Below, in pieces: positions 10,757 to 22,059 of a DNA stretch of 64,000 bases. Location of the stretch: positions 847,799 to 911,798 of the forward strand of contig JAEVLN010000025.1 in assembly GCA_018350325.1 (NCBI GenBank), read 5' to 3'. The position numbers and the translations under genes were made by a program. Under the pieces are notes generated by a model that was not told the DNA's origin, searched no databases, and worked only from the letters and a program-made list of their open reading frames with translations. Numbering within the stretch: position 1 is the first letter of the stretch; every line of letters begins with the position of its first letter. Origin of the DNA: Globodera rostochiensis (taxonomy: Eukaryota > Nematoda > Chromadorea > Rhabditida > Heteroderidae).

Positions 10757-10800
10757 TATATAAATGTCCCTAAATTCAGAGGATATTTTGCCCTAATAAA
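10757..10800 (+). promoter_or_regulatory. TATA-type core promoter of the 10.8-kb gene
   Basis: TATATAAAT at 10757-10765, about 40 bp before the ATG, then GTCCCTAAATTCAGAGG and ATTTTGCCCTAATAAA. The strong conservation of this block before many family members suggests a core promoter with a very short leader. Confidence 0.65.
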
Positions 10801-11797
10801 ATGGAAAAATTGTGTATTTTAATTTTTGTGTTATTCTTCGTAACAAATTCATTGGACAAAGCCGAATCCGTAAAATTGGAGCTCAAAACATTTGATGAAA
10901 TATTCGGAGAAGGCTGGTGGGACAAAGGCGAAGCCGAAGATTTGAAAATGCCGGCGCCAACAAACTTTGGACAAAATGTCCATCACCAAATCGACCGGCA
11001 GAACACCCAGCTTGGACACATTGAATCCAATTCAACTGATCAGAATCCTCCTCTCACAGAGTCCGATCACTCTGATAATACCAAAAATGTGGAAGAACTG
11101 AACGATTCTTCAAACGAAAATATCACTGAAGATAAGCGAAAACGTAAAATTGTTGCCAAATTCCACGCAATGAGAAACGAATTTAAGCAAAAAGCAAATT
11201 TTTCGGCAAAAGAATGGACTAAAATTGAAAGGAAAATTGCTAAACATTTAAAAGTCAGTCGCTTGCAAATATATAACTGGAAAAAAGAATTTGGCCTAAG
11301 TCGAAAAAGGCATAACTCCGTGAAGGAAAACAATGAGCGAAAAAATTTGGTCGAGAAATTTGATCAAATGAAAGCCGAGTTAAAGCGGGCGGGATTCAAA
11401 AATTCATATAATTACGAAATTGATGAAACTGTCGCAAAAGAGTTGGGCCTCAATTTTAAAACAATTTACGCTTGGAAACGTGAACTTGGCCAAACCAGTG
11501 AGTATTTTGAGATTTAGATTAACTCGAAATTCTTTTACAGCACAAAACCATAAATACTCCCAAAGCGAACAAAAGGAATTGATGAAACGTTATTATGCAA
11601 TTAAGGACCAAAATCCTAAAATGAGTGACGAAAACATTGTTAAAATGTTGAAAATTGCATCACGCACTTTGGTTAATTGGAAGAGACAATTTAAACGCCA
11701 GCAATTTCATTTAAATTCTGACGATGGACATTCTGTAGAAGAGAATGCCGCGGCAAATGTTCAGGAAATTGAGAACTCGAATTCAGAGAGTATTTGA
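10801..11797 (+). CDS. WWD/HTH family secreted protein, intact (two exons)
   Basis: Exon 1 is 10801-11497, intron 11498-11540 (43 bp, GTGAGT...TTTTACAG, phase 1), exon 2 11541-11797; 317 residues. Seen in the protein: signal peptide 1-~22 (MEKLCILIFVLFFVTN), FDEIFGEGWWDKG (31-43), NVHHQIDRQNTQ (59-70), one 11-residue repeat, NPPLTESDH, and an acidic linker. Three trihelical HTH-like modules follow at about 116-166 (IAKHLKVSRLQIYNWKKEF), 180-230 (VAKELGLNFKTIYAWKREL) and 238-287 (IVKMLKIASRTLVNWKRQF), then a conserved tail with GHSVEENAAANVQEI. The modules resemble homeodomain-like/transposase HTH folds, so DNA binding is inferred. The combination with a signal peptide suggests a secreted, perhaps host-acting protein. 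No family name is recognised. The ATG is set by the promoter block and signal peptide. Confidence 0.85.
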
Positions 11798-12156
11798 ATG
11801 AATTGTCAATGAATTGGAAAAACGATTTGCATCTATTGATTTTAATATTTTTTGACAAATGAGATTTATTTAAATATTTGCTAACTCTGTTATGGAATAC
11901 TTATACCTCACAACTTTTCTTTTGGTCTATAAAACACGAAAATGCAATTAAAAAAAAAACAGAAATTTTTTTAATATTTAGCAAACAATTAATAAAAAAA
12001 CATAATGAAATTGTAAGTAAAACTTCCTTCAGCTGGTCCAATTTCAGAGCATAATTTATTACCAAATTTAAAAATTGGGCAACACATTGATGGCTAAAAA
12101 ATTGTTGGAATTTTATATAATTTAGCAAATTAATTTTTTCAAAATGTAAATACACC
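11798..12156. other. 3' flank of the 10.8-kb gene
   Basis: AT-rich. Shares TTATGGAATACTTATACCTC and GTCTATAAAACACGAAAATG with the 3' flank of the 31-kb gene (near 32190-32250), which shows that gene and downstream sequence duplicated together. No gene seen. Confidence 0.6.
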
Positions 12157-12565
12157 TTAATAATTATGAGAGGCTAACTCCAACCATCCGTTGTTATTGC
12201 AAAATAACCAATCAGAAATATTTCTTCGTATTTTGTTCTTCGATGAACTGAATATTTTTGGTAGAACAGTTTGACGAAAATAGGTAGAGACGGCTTCGAA
12301 GCTACAATTATTTTTTAAAAGAAATTTTAAAAAAAACTTAAAATCCTGCAAATGCTCGCTGAAATAATTTGTCTACCTCGGGCGATTCGACCAATAAAAA
12401 GTAGGCATTTGACCTGAGAATCAATTTAAACACCAACTTCTCCGCTTTTTGACGTTGATCAATCGGGTCTAACAAATTGTTTCTGTTGCCGACTTTGCTT
12501 CCTCTGGGCTCTGTCAATTTTTTAGCTCGCTTATATCTAATTTTAGGATAAGGCGTGACCATCAC
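12157..12565 (-). pseudogene. hAT transposase remnant
   Basis: Minus-strand translation gives a segment with LILRSNAYFLLVESPEVDKL then, in a second frame, YFRQTVLPKIF and SDGYFAITTDGWS. hAT transposases have this layout: a loss-of-partner motif with V-E-x-P followed by a helix and the first catalytic aspartate in a T-D-G/x-W-S context. Here the frame shifts between the two parts and nothing of the central or C-terminal domain follows. It is the longest of three such remnants, all located downstream of a WWD/HTH gene. Family assignment comes from motif recall and is moderately secure. Confidence 0.65.
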
Positions 12566-13110
12566 ATGGGCCGCTGTTTGCTGATCTGGTCTTTGGGGTC
12601 GCCAAACCGGATTTACATCTTTGAATGGGAGGAGTGTTTAGTGCACCAAAACAGTTATTCAAAATTAAAATCAAGCTTTAGCTGAAAGGCCACCTCGAAA
12701 TGGAAGATGTGTCTAGCAAGAGGGTACTTCACGAATTTTACGAAAAATATGACGGGGTTGAGGGCCTCGGCCGATCGGTGCAGAAAGGGTTGGAAAATCG
12801 CCACAACCCACGAAAAACGTAACCCACCCCTGCACCTCTTTGAACCCACCATTTGCTTAACAGAAAATTTGTGCGCGAAACCTTCGCGCACTTTCACACC
12901 TTCAAACGGTCAGGATTATCTAACTACTAAACAGCATTTTGGAATTTTAATGTAGAATTTATCTTTTGCATTGTGTAACATTCAAATCATAAACTAATCG
13001 TGGTTATTTTATCAAAATTTTCAAAATCTAATCTATATTTCAGTACAAAAAAGGAAAAAATGAACATTGATAATTAAAAATAAAATCCGTGTCTTGTGCA
13101 GTGTGACACT
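12566..13110. other. Intergenic, no supported gene
   Basis: Slightly less AT-rich stretch around 12600-12900 with short open frames on both strands, none with a clear domain or splice context. GTGAAAGTGCGCGAAGGTTT (minus strand) and a TTGCTTAACAGAAAAT string shared with 13430 are the only notable items. Confidence 0.4.
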
Positions 13111-13114
13111 CATC

Positions 13115-16100
13115 TCAAAGAAGCATGTGCACATGAAAAATTTCTGCATCCGCAAACCGTGGGTTCTTTTTAACATCGAAACCCTGTTGGCTTTTGACCG
13201 CATTGATTTCTGTTTCAGTAATACCTGACAAAATTAAAATTCAATTTAAAAATTAAATTAAATTGTTTTTTTGCACCCAAAGTAATTTTGGCGTCGACTT
13301 CGCTCCACATCCAATTTCGTATCAAAACCAAATGAGCATAAAATTCAAGGTCACATAGTCCCTTAAACCATTTTTTCATTTCCAATGCGAGTCCAATGAG
13401 CGGTTTTGACTTATTGTATGCCCACCATTTGCTTAACAGAAAATAGTAGAATTTTAAGAAAAATTGATATATTTTAGGTAAAATAGTGAACATCTATCTA
13501 GTGGGTTTTGGAAAATGTTTAAAAACTATATACCAACAAAAATTTAAAGGATGAAAATCAAATTTTAAACATTAAAGCAATTTTTGGGGTGTTTTTAAAC
13601 ATGCTGAGGCACAAACCAAAAAATGACCAATTATCAAAGGCAAAATTTTGTAGCGCATTAATAGTCAAAGCTTCTTACATTATGATTCTATGCATATCTG
13701 ATTTCATCAAGTGAAGCAGAAAGTTGATGGACAAATGGTAGCCACCTGCCGTTCGTCTGTCCAATGAGGAAAAACAATGACCGTGTGTTTATACCTGAAT
13801 TTTTGTAAATGCTTATCGTACAAAGGATAAAACAAAAAGAACAAACTGTCTTATGAAAATATTATTTCAAATTTTTTCATAGGGTGGAAGATAAAAAGGT
13901 TATATGCCATGTCCTCCCATTTCACTTACTTTGCTTCGCCCATTTCGTCGAGCACAAGCTTTAAAGCTTTCTCTACCCTTTCATACTCTTCTTTGCTCTC
14001 GACGATTGGTGATTTACCTTTTGCTATTGTTTTTGCATAAGCGCTTGAAATTGTTGGCCAAGTCATTGCCTGAATTAAACAGATTAAAGCAAAAATCATA
14101 ACTAGGGTTGGCAGAAATATTGCCTAAAAAACGAAATAATGACTTATAATGGTGTTTTAAACTCCGAAAATATTGACAAAATCCCAAAAAATGACCTATA
14201 CTGATTTATTTTTTATTAAAACATTTTTATGAGCAAATAATCAGCAAAAATCAATTTAATTGAGCACAATAACCAATTAAAACATTTTTAAGTATTGCGC
14301 AAACAGAAAAAATTTGAATGTAACGCCAACACTTTTGAGCCAAAAAATTTGCCAACATATGGATTTTTGGAGGAAAAATATCGAATTGAATAAAAATCCA
14401 AAAATAATGATTAAAATCCCTAAAAAATGACCAATAAAAAAGAAAATTTAAAAGGGAAATCTAAACTGTTATTTATAGAAAGATTGGCAAGACTAAATTT
14501 TAAATAAAATTGTAAAAATTCTGTATTTTATTAAGCAATTACAAAAAGACATGGTATTCCTTTGCATTTGCTTAACTTACCAGTCTTGTGCTTATCCAGT
14601 CAGCCACATGTGCGGCAGTTTCTTTCAATAACAATCCAATTTTTCTGTTTTCTATTTCACTTGTTTCGCCAGTATAAGAAAATTCGTTACAATGTGCCGC
14701 GATTAAAACCTAAATTGACAAAATAACAATATGAGATTTTTAAACCTGATTATTAGGGCTATTACAAATATTGACAAAAAAAGGCGAAATATTGACTTAT
14801 AATATTGACTAAAAACCCCCCAAAATATTGACCAATAACCAGAAAAATTGACCAAATAATGATTTATTTTTTGAAAAAATAATTTTTTATGAGCAAATAT
14901 TCAACAAAAAAATTTAATCCGATTGAGCACAATAACAAATTACCGCATATCCTCTTTCTATTGTGGACACTTTCCAATAAAAATAATACGCCACCCTCCA
15001 ATTATTAACCATGACGAATAATTGTAATTTTTTTGGAAAAATTTAAATTTGGCGCCAAAAATTTTGAATTTAGCGCCAAAAATTTTGAATTTAATGCCAA
15101 AAAAATTGAATTATGGGTTAAAAATTTGAATGTAGCGCCAAAAATTTGAATTTTGAGTCAATAATTTTAAAAAATTTTGAATTTTGAGCCAAAAATTAGC
15201 TAGAATATGGATTTTTGAAAGAAAAATGGCGAAATATAGATTTTTTCCCGAAAACCCCAAAATATGAATTTATATGGACTAATAACTCGCTCTAAATCAA
15301 AAATTTTGCAAAATAAATGTGTTTTTTGGACTTCCACACTAAAAACTATCTGCAAAAAAACATGTTACAACATGTTAAAAAACATGTTACAACATGTTTT
15401 TGTCAGCCCTACTGATTATGTATTGAATTTTTCAATCTTCAATTTTTTTATCACTTCTAAAAACGTACAGCTTTCATTAAAACCAAACGAAGCACTTGAG
15501 CAAAATACACAGTGGATCTCTTAACCAACTGTTCCCCTCAGCAATTGTTTTTAACCAGCATCTGAAGATTTAATTTTTAAGAGTTCACGGAAACGCACAC
15601 AAAATTCGTCCAAAAAATCAACAACAAATAAATCACAGCAATTAGTATTGATTTTTGCCGATTATTAATTAAATTGTTTTTTTAATAAAAATAACAATAC
15701 TACGGTGCACTTATAATGAAAGCAATCCATGTACATACCTGTTACACGATTCTCCCGTTTTTTGTAAATTCGAGTGCTATTTTCTTAGGGCTTCTTCGAC
15801 CACTGTACAGTTTCCGGTACGTAGAACTAAAACAAAATGTGTTTAAATTGAGTTAGTTACATTTTTGAATATATTATTTGCACTATTTAAGTCGGCAAGT
15901 GAAGGTTAAATTTCCAAATAAAATTTGGTGGGTGGGTATATCACCCCAGGGCTTTATTGTAAAATTTCTAGAATTTTGCGGAATGAACTTGTGTGCCAAG
16001 TTATGACGTGCCAATAAAATGTTTTCACTTGCCGATCCTTCTTTTGTAAATATTGGATTATTATTATTATATCTAAATTTTTTAATGTTTTTTAGTAAAA

Positions 16101-17450
16101 TTTACTTTTTTTTAATTCATTTTGCATGTCTGGCCACGATGCTTTAGCCAATAGTGCTAAAAATACACGAAAGAAAATTGTTAAATTTTTTTGTTAATAA
16201 ATATTTTTATTTGAATATTTTTACAGCTTTTTATGAATAATTGCAATTAGTCATTAGGCTTTCTTGTAATTGCTGTAATATAATATTTTATGTTTTAATA
16301 AATATCAGGTTATCCATCAAAAGCCATGTCCCGACATTTGCGGCCTAGCCTTTGCGTATCAAATTCAAAAAAAACTTTATACCTGCGGTCAACTAGACTA
16401 AATACATACCATTAGAATTTAAATTTATCTAAATTTCTCATTTTGAACAAAAAGAAATGATCTGCTTATAGTGGTACGCATTTGGCGGTACTTACCACGC
16501 CATTACCTTTAATGGGGTCCGACTTAACCCACCCGGATCAAATGTATGACGTATCGAAAAAATTTACCCCCCCCCCCGTTGGCACAGTAAGTTTCAAAAC
16601 CAAAAAAATGTGGGGTAATGTGGCATAGAAAATTCATATTCATTCAATAATCAATTGGATTAAATTATTTGTTTCTCGAATCCAAATTTTTTGATTTTGC
16701 CGGGAACTATTATACACTTTGCAATAAGTGAGGAATTCTGATAATAGTTTTCACCTATAGACATTGCCTGTAGAGATACAGACCAATCCTTTAAAAAAAA
16801 ATCAAAATGGCGGATTTTAGGAAACGATCTAGCACCTCCAAAATCTTCAACAAAAAAATCCTGATTACTCACAATCAGAACACCACTCGGAGACGTTATA
16901 GGCCTTTCACAGTCAGCATTGAATTTTTTTTGATATTGAGACCTATCTCTGAGCGGATTCGTTATTTCAATGTATAATCGCTCAACGTTCTTCAACGGTA
17001 TTTTGATTTTCTGAAAATAAATAAATATGAAAATACAGTCAACCTAATTAAAGAAATAGCTTTATTTTTAACGTTTACAATACCTCTTCAAATTCTTGAC
17101 CAACTAAATAAAATTTTATTGATGATATTTCTTTTTGTATTTCTTGTGAGATCGCATCAAGCTGGGTTTGTACAAACTCATGCAATGTTTTAATGGATTT
17201 TTGCTCTTCTGATTCCGGCTTAAAATTTAAATATAAGCAAATGAAATAAGGAGTAAATAAAAAAAATTTGCAAACATTTTTACTTCAAATGCGATATTGG
17301 CTGCTGTCGCAATAAAGGCGCCCACTGGACTTGCGATGCGAACGAAATTCAAGGCGTTCTCACTTACAATTTTCAATTTTGCAACGATGTCGTATGTTGA
17401 AGCCGTTAGCGACGAAAATTGATCTGCCATTTCCTTCACATTCCCAGGGT
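13115..17450 (-). CDS. Multi-exon gene of unknown function (5' end unresolved)
   Basis: Minus-strand exon model: 17284-17450, 17084-17218, 16873-17010, 14581-14709, 13930-14069, 13277-13431, 13115-13224 (TGA at 13115-13117). Each internal exon has AG before it and GT after it (GTAAAA, GTATTG, GTGAGT, GTAAGT, GTAAGT, GTGCAA). Phases agree at every join: 0, 0, 0, 0, 2, 1. The protein begins near NVKEMADQFSSLTAS, has a hydrophobic stretch (ASPVGAFIATAANIAF), a helical, probably coiled-coil part (FVQTQLDAISQEIQKEISSI), then KNVERLYIEITNPLRDR, VLIAAHCNEFSYTGE, TWPTISSAYAKTIAKGKSP, ANKWWAYNKSKPLIGLALEM and a C-terminus ending FHVHMLL. No family is recognised. The 2.2-kb third intron holds transposon debris and a doubtful exon at 15.8 kb. 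The first exon could not be fixed. Confidence 0.6.
15739..15826 (-). pseudogene. Candidate exon of the 13.1-17.4 kb gene with an in-frame stop
   Basis: Bounded by TTTTAG before and CAG|GTATGT after; 88 nt. One frame reads STYRKLYSGRRSPKKIALEF, TKNGRIV, then TAA and CAG before the donor, and would lead in phase into VLIAAHC. Its start phase does not fit the end of the preceding exon (16873), and it carries a TAA. Either the gene is decaying here or this is no longer used as an exon. Confidence 0.35.
16809..16836 (-). mobile_element. Remnant of the TIR of the 793-bp MITE family
   Basis: Reverse complement reads GGTGCTAGATCGTTTCCTAA followed by AATCCGCC, close to the left end of the TIR element at 7509 (GGTGCTAGGTCGTTTCGTAA, AACTGCC). 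It sits just inside the intron after exon 16873-17010, so the open frame that continues past the GTGAGT donor to 16662 is transposon-derived. Confidence 0.55.
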
Positions 17451-18418
17451 CTTAATGATAATAAATTTGTGTAAATAATAGGAAAAATGCGCTTAGACAC
17501 CGACCGATTGCTAAAGCTTTTGGCCATAAAAGAACCAGGCCCAAAAACTGACCTTTAAAAGAAAGTTTGACATAATTATGCACAAATAAGGGGCAAACAA
17601 TCGAAAAATTAATACCAAGTTCACGATCTTGGCCATTGTTTGGTGACAAAATGTGAGTTTCGCTGAGGTGACGAGTTGAGGTGTGTGATTAGTTGTCGCG
17701 CTACGAAATTTTATCCCGTAAATAATACCAGTAAATGTGAAATTGTTCTTAAATAAGCAAAAAATGTAGTTGAATATGTTGGCGCTATTTGCAAAGTGAC
17801 ACAAATTTTGAATTTTTTTCAAAATAATATTTTTTAATTGATTTTAGACACTTTTATGGGGCTAATTATAGAATTTTTGTGACAATTAGAGACCGAACTT
17901 GGGCTTCGAGACAAGAATCAAGACGAGATTCTCATCTCGTCTCCAAAAATCTTGACAATCTCGATCTAATGTTGTCAAAACGAGAATTAAAATAAAAAAT
18001 AAAAATGAGCCACATTAATGTGCTTGGTATTAAAATAATGAGCCACTTTATTTGCTAACTTTGCAAATAGCGCCAATATTTTTCTATCCGATGCACAATT
18101 TATTTATACAATATGCGAATAAAGTCAATAAATTGATTGGCAACATTTTAATAATTGCGCAAATATTACATTTACGTCAGTGTCCATTTCGGCAGAGAGT
18201 GTTTTCGTAAGTGATTATTTGCCACCTTTTAAATAAATATGCCACATATTAAAATTTAGTATTTTGTTTTTAAAACAATTATAGCATTTCCGATTAATTT
18301 CGAGGAGTGTTTTCGTAAGTGGTTATTTGCCACCGGTTAAATAAATATGCCACATATCAAAATTTAATATAATATTTTGTTATTTTTTAATAATTACAGC
18401 ATTTCAGTTTTATTCCCA
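17451..18418. other. AT-rich region, possible first exon on the minus strand
   Basis: Minus strand 17553-17636 encodes MAKIVNLVLIFRLFAPYLCI, MSNFLLK, a plausible signal peptide, followed by GTCAGT. It ends in phase 0 whereas the exon at 17450 needs one carried base, so the join is unproven. Two related 70-90 bp segments with GTGTTTTCGTAAGTGATTAT at about 18190 and 18300 form a direct repeat. No other gene is seen. Confidence 0.35.
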
Positions 18419-18549
18419 TCATTTGAGCTTATGGCCCAATGTAGTGGCTAGATGGAAGTCCAAAATTCCCCCTTGGCCCATTTCAATATGTGCACTTCTC
18501 ACCTGCCCAAGCATACTCGACTTTTCGGGGTTTTCAGTGCCCCATAAAT

Positions 18550-19275
18550 TTTCGTCTAATCTCTTCATTGTAATATCCATTCTTTCCTTAAACTTTCGAC
18601 ACTCTTCCAAATTAACTCCTCTCATGATCGTGTTTTGGCTTTTTATGTCCTTCCAAATGAACAGAAAATTTTCTGTGCATATTTTGATCATTTTCCGGTA
18701 ATAATTGTAAACCGGGAATTGCTTGATCGCGAAGTTCGGCAATTTGGTTTTTCAGTTCGTCTCCTTTTTCATCATTTTCCAGCTCTTCCTTTATTTGGAG
18801 TACCTTTTTTGTCTGTTTGATTGCCTCCGAAAGTGATGTCGGTTTATCCATAAAGAATAATTTTCGTTTCAAAATTGTGGGCAAACCATTTATGAAGTAA
18901 TGAATCGCTTTCTTTTCTCTTGCCTCCTTTGTGTAATCTGGGTCCGGGGATGCTTCGTCTACCCATTCTTTTATTTTATTAGCGAATTCCGAAACTGTAT
19001 TTTGACCCATTTTTGCTTTGGCTAGCATCCGCCTGGCCCACATCGGCCCATCTAATTTTCTAGTCTGTTCAGCAATAGTCTCCGTCAAATCTCGCCACGT
19101 TCTCTTTTTCTCAGGGGGCAAAGCAAAAAATAATTCTTTGGCCTCGCCTTCCAGGAATAGAGGCAAAAGCCTCAACAATCTGCCGGCAACCAATTTGATG
19201 CGGTTAAATGTTGAAATCTTTCAAAAAGGTATAAAAATCCGTTTGGTTTCCATCAAATTTGGGTAAATTTTCACG
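18550..19275 (-). pseudogene. Retroelement Gag-like domain, disrupted
   Basis: Minus strand reads LPKFDGNQTDFYTFLKDF, then after a frame change VAGRLLRLLPLFLEGEAKEL, TWRDLTETIAEQ, MWARRMLAKAKMGQNTVSEF and KKAIHYFINGLPTILKRKLF. The P-x-F-x-G...F start, the L...L-x-G-x-A-x-x-L-F helix pair and the late YFINGL motif are the arrangement of LTR-retrotransposon Gag (Ty3/BEL-type capsid). Downstream it continues in another frame (GVNLEECRKFKERMDITM near 18560). No protease, reverse transcriptase or LTR was found. The N-terminal part appears separated from it by about 1.5 kb of inserted repeats. Confidence 0.6.
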
Positions 19276-19372
19276 GTTCCGCGGTTCCGGTTCCAAACCG
19301 GTTCCGGATTTTCGCGGTTCCGGGAACCGGTTCCGGAACCGGTTCCAACGGTTCCGGTTCCAAATTCCAAAA
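19274..19372. repeat. GGTTCCG simple repeat tract (left)
   Basis: Dense GGTTCCG/CGGAACC units able to fold back on themselves (CCGGTTCCGGAACCGG). A larger, related tract lies at 20517-20763, and both bracket the TIR element at 19529-20399. Open frames with repeated VPVP or FRFQ residues are artefacts of the tract. Confidence 0.85.
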
Positions 19373-19528
19373 ATTTGTAAATATGTCCAAAAATTTTTCA
19401 AAAAAATCAAAAAAATGTAAGAAAAATTGTTCATTTACATTACATGAAAATGGAGGTGCCGACATTTCGTCGACGCGACACTTCGTCGACTAAGCAAAAA
19501 TACGACACTTCGTCGACGAAGCCAAAAA

Positions 19529-20399
19529 CGACACTTCGTCGACGCGACATTTCGTCGAGTGAAATTTCGTCGAATTTTTTGATTTTTCTTTTATGAAACA
19601 CTAAAAAATTTTAATTTTCCGGCAACACATATTGTCGATCTTCTTGACCTTCGATGTCATTGTCATCATCATTCTTTTTTTGAGATTCTGCTTTACTTTT
19701 AAGGAGGGTTGGGGTCGGCGGTGCCGATAGGCGCCGCCGAGAAATTTTTTTGAAATTTTGACTCAATTTTGTTAAAGAAATTTCTTCGAAATTTTAGCAA
19801 AATTATGAATTTTGCTTCGGAATTTCAGAGAAAAAAACTGGTTTACGTAAGAGTGGAGGATGTCCGGCGGTGCCGACAGGCGCCGCCGGGGAATTTTTTG
19901 AACATTTTAATGATATTTGTTAAGAAATTGAAGCAAAAATTCAGGAAGATGTGATGAATTATTTCGAAAATTCTTGTATCTATTCTTTTTTTGCGCGCAT
20001 TTTTAATTAAAAAATATTAGAATATTTATTTAAAAAAACTTATTAATGAGTGGATGCCTATTTGATAGAGGGGAAAACAAAAAATAAGTGCTTACACTCA
20101 AGCGGGTTCGAACCCAACACATAACATAAGACTCACCAAAAAGGGAAACCACTAGGCTTTTTGCGGATTCGTACTCAGCTTGACAAGATTCGATTGCTAG
20201 TCTCAAACAATTGGGTTTCATCAATAAATATTTTTTACTTGTCTTAAAATTTTGAAAATTCTTCGAATTCGGGTTCGGGGTTCGAGATTCGCAAAATCCG
20301 AGTACGGATTTGTGATCTAGGCATGTTTTTACCCTAGAAACATGCATTTAAAAACCCGGCGAAATTCCACTCGACGAAATGTCGCGTCGACGAAGTGTC
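19529..20399. mobile_element. 871-bp TIR element with CGACGAAGTGTCG-type ends
   Basis: The 40-bp ends are inverted copies: CGACACTTCGTCGACGCGAC at 19529 and its complement ending at 20399 differ at about one position plus one indel. Extra CGACACTTCGTCGAC units precede the left end from 19458. The interior holds two copies of the dispersed hairpin motif (19713-19740 and 19863-19889), the body shared with 7.3 and 29.5 kb, and a tRNA-like segment at 20.1 kb. No transposase. A clear target duplication could not be read because repeat tracts flank both sides. Confidence 0.75.
19863..20160 (-). repeat. Best copy of a tRNA-headed SINE-like element with hairpin tail
   Basis: Read on the minus strand: GCCTAGTGGTTTCCC (A-box-like, 20143-20157), GGGTTCGAACC (B box, ~20104-20114), an AT-rich body with ATTAAAAATGCGCGC and CATCACATCTTCCTGAATTT, then GGCGGCGCCTGTCGGCACCG (19863-19889). 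The order head, body, hairpin is also found near 9.2-9.5 kb and 59.2-59.4 kb. Body and hairpin without head occur at 7.3 and 29.5 kb. Confidence 0.6.
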
Positions 20400-20516
20400 A
20401 ACCCGCCCAAAATTGCTGATGCTTTGTATTTGGAAGTTATTGCTTTGTTGTGTAAAAGGCTATTCGCTTCAAAAATTAATCATAAATCAATTCATTATGC
20501 ACTGAAAAAACATGTA

Positions 20517-20763
20517 TCGGAACCGGTTCCGGAACCGGTTCCGAAGCGGTTCCAAGCTCTTTACGGTTCCACGGTTCCGGTTCCAAAGCGGTTCAGGATT
20601 TTGGCGGTTCCGCGGTTCCGGTTCCAAAGCGGTTCCGGATTTTGGCGGTTCCGGGAACCGGTTCCAAAATCGGTTCCGAATTTTTTGCGGTTCCGCGGTT
20701 CCGGTTCCGGAACCGGTTCCCGGAACCGTTGGAACCGGCACCGGAACCGGAACCGGGAAAACA
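20517..20763. repeat. GGTTCCG simple repeat tract (right)
   Basis: About 250 bp of CGGTTCCGGAACCG-type units with spacer words GGATTTTGGCGG. It ends with GGGAAAACACTG at about 20753-20764, an end also seen in the small element at 25.57-25.64 kb (CAGTGTTTTCC...GGAAAAACACTG). Confidence 0.85.
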
Positions 20764-20764
20764 C

Positions 20765-21110
20765 TGGTTGCACCTTTCTGCGCAATTTTATTTTCAAGAT
20801 CTGCCACTTTCAGCTTTAAAGCCTCGTGTTTCAGTTCAAGGTCCCCTTCAGGCTTTCTTTTGATAGTTTCCTGCTTGTCTTGCGCTTTTTTATTTTCTCT
20901 TTCAACCCTTCTTAGCTCTCTTTCCCGAGCACTCTCTGCTTTTTCCTTATACTGTTTTATTAGATATTCCGGTTTATCAGTATTTGATTGGTCAATTTTG
21001 GCTAATTTTGGACTGATTTGTGCTTCCCGATTTTTTCCAGTTTTAGTTTATTTTGTTTGGATTTTTAATTTATTCTTTACTTTTAAAGGTTTTAGATTTA
21101 ATTATTTATT
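20765..21110 (-). pseudogene. Coiled-coil segment, possible N-terminal part of the Gag-like protein
   Basis: Minus strand reads, without a stop, a charged helical stretch: KPEYLIKQYKEKAESARERE, LRRVERENKKAQDKQETIKR, DLELKHEALKLKVADLENKI, AQKGATS. It is in the same orientation as the Gag-like domain at 18.5-19.3 kb and lies upstream of it. It breaks exactly where the CAGTGTTTTCC repeat end begins. It could be the 5' part of the same retroelement frame split by the insertion, or an unrelated exon. Confidence 0.4.
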
Positions 21111-22059
21111 TTATTTATTCTTCAATTACAACAGCCAACCAAATGTCGATGCCAATTGAGTAAACTTCAATCAAGGCCACACTTTTGTCCGTGTTTAGCG
21201 ATTCGTCGTCTTCAATTGAGTAATTAGTAATAATATCGGAATTTATTATGACGGCACCTTCAATTTAGTGATTAAATTTTTAAAGAATTATTATATTTAT
21301 ATTTTTATTCAATTTTTAACGAATTATAATATTTAAGTGATTGTGTAATTAAATGATCGCTTTTCAGAGTGAGGAGAATATATAAATCGCCGTTTTATGT
21401 CTTATGGCAACTGATCAGTGATTACATATGACTGCCTAGGATTCCGATCAACTGACGTTTTTCTCCATTTTTAATTGAGCTTCATTCCACTTTTTTTTTG
21501 TCATAGGATTAACTTCTGATTAACGCGTAATTTATTGCTTTATTTTCGACATTTTTCCCAATTTCTTTCCTCTTTATTTTTCTCGGGATGCCGGTTAATT
21601 GCTTTTAATCTTTAGCTCTTGCTTTTTTTTTATCTTTTCCTTCGAAATTCCTATGCTTTTTCCAAGCAACCCCTTAGACCAACGGTTGGCCAAACACATT
21701 CGTCCTCGGCCGCGATTCGGCTGTCATTCGTGCCTTTGCACTGAACAATTCTTTTCGGTGACAGTTGCCTTGCAGGTGGCGATGGGAGAGAGTGAGAGTG
21801 AAAGAGAGAGAGAGAGATAGACAGAGAAAGAGAGAGACCGAATGATGAAGTTAAATGATCGCCGGCGAATTTTAAATATGAATGGCCAATTTATACAAAG
21901 GGTTATTTGGGGGGGGGGGGTCGAATGGAGGGGGGGGGGGATAGTGTGAAGATCCGTCAATGGGCTCATTTGGCCTCTTCATTCGACTTTTTTTTTCTTT
22001 CCTTTAAATTTATTCTCTCAGTTTTTTTCCATTTCGTCCAATCCATTTTACTTTAGCAA
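21111..22059. other. Intergenic; GA-rich and G-run simple repeats
   Basis: Contains a GA-rich microsatellite at about 21785-21838 and long G runs at about 21910-21945. Composition becomes less AT-rich towards 22060, the start of a probable gene; the upstream 200 bp may hold its promoter but no motif is clear. Confidence 0.5.

Noticed and set aside
11067..11333. Antisense open frames opposite the HTH modules (and opposite the WWD region in other members)
   Set aside because: Shadows of the sense genes; sense frames have signal peptide, promoter block and conserved splice sites.
16662..16872. Open frame continuing beyond the exon ending at 16873, to a stop at 16662
   Set aside because: A strong GTGAGT donor precedes it, and the continuation contains the end of a TIR element also found at 7.5 kb, so it is intron/transposon sequence.
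19271..20819. VPVP- and FRFQSGSGFW-rich open frames
   Set aside because: Direct translation of GGTTCCG simple repeats in several frames; not genes.
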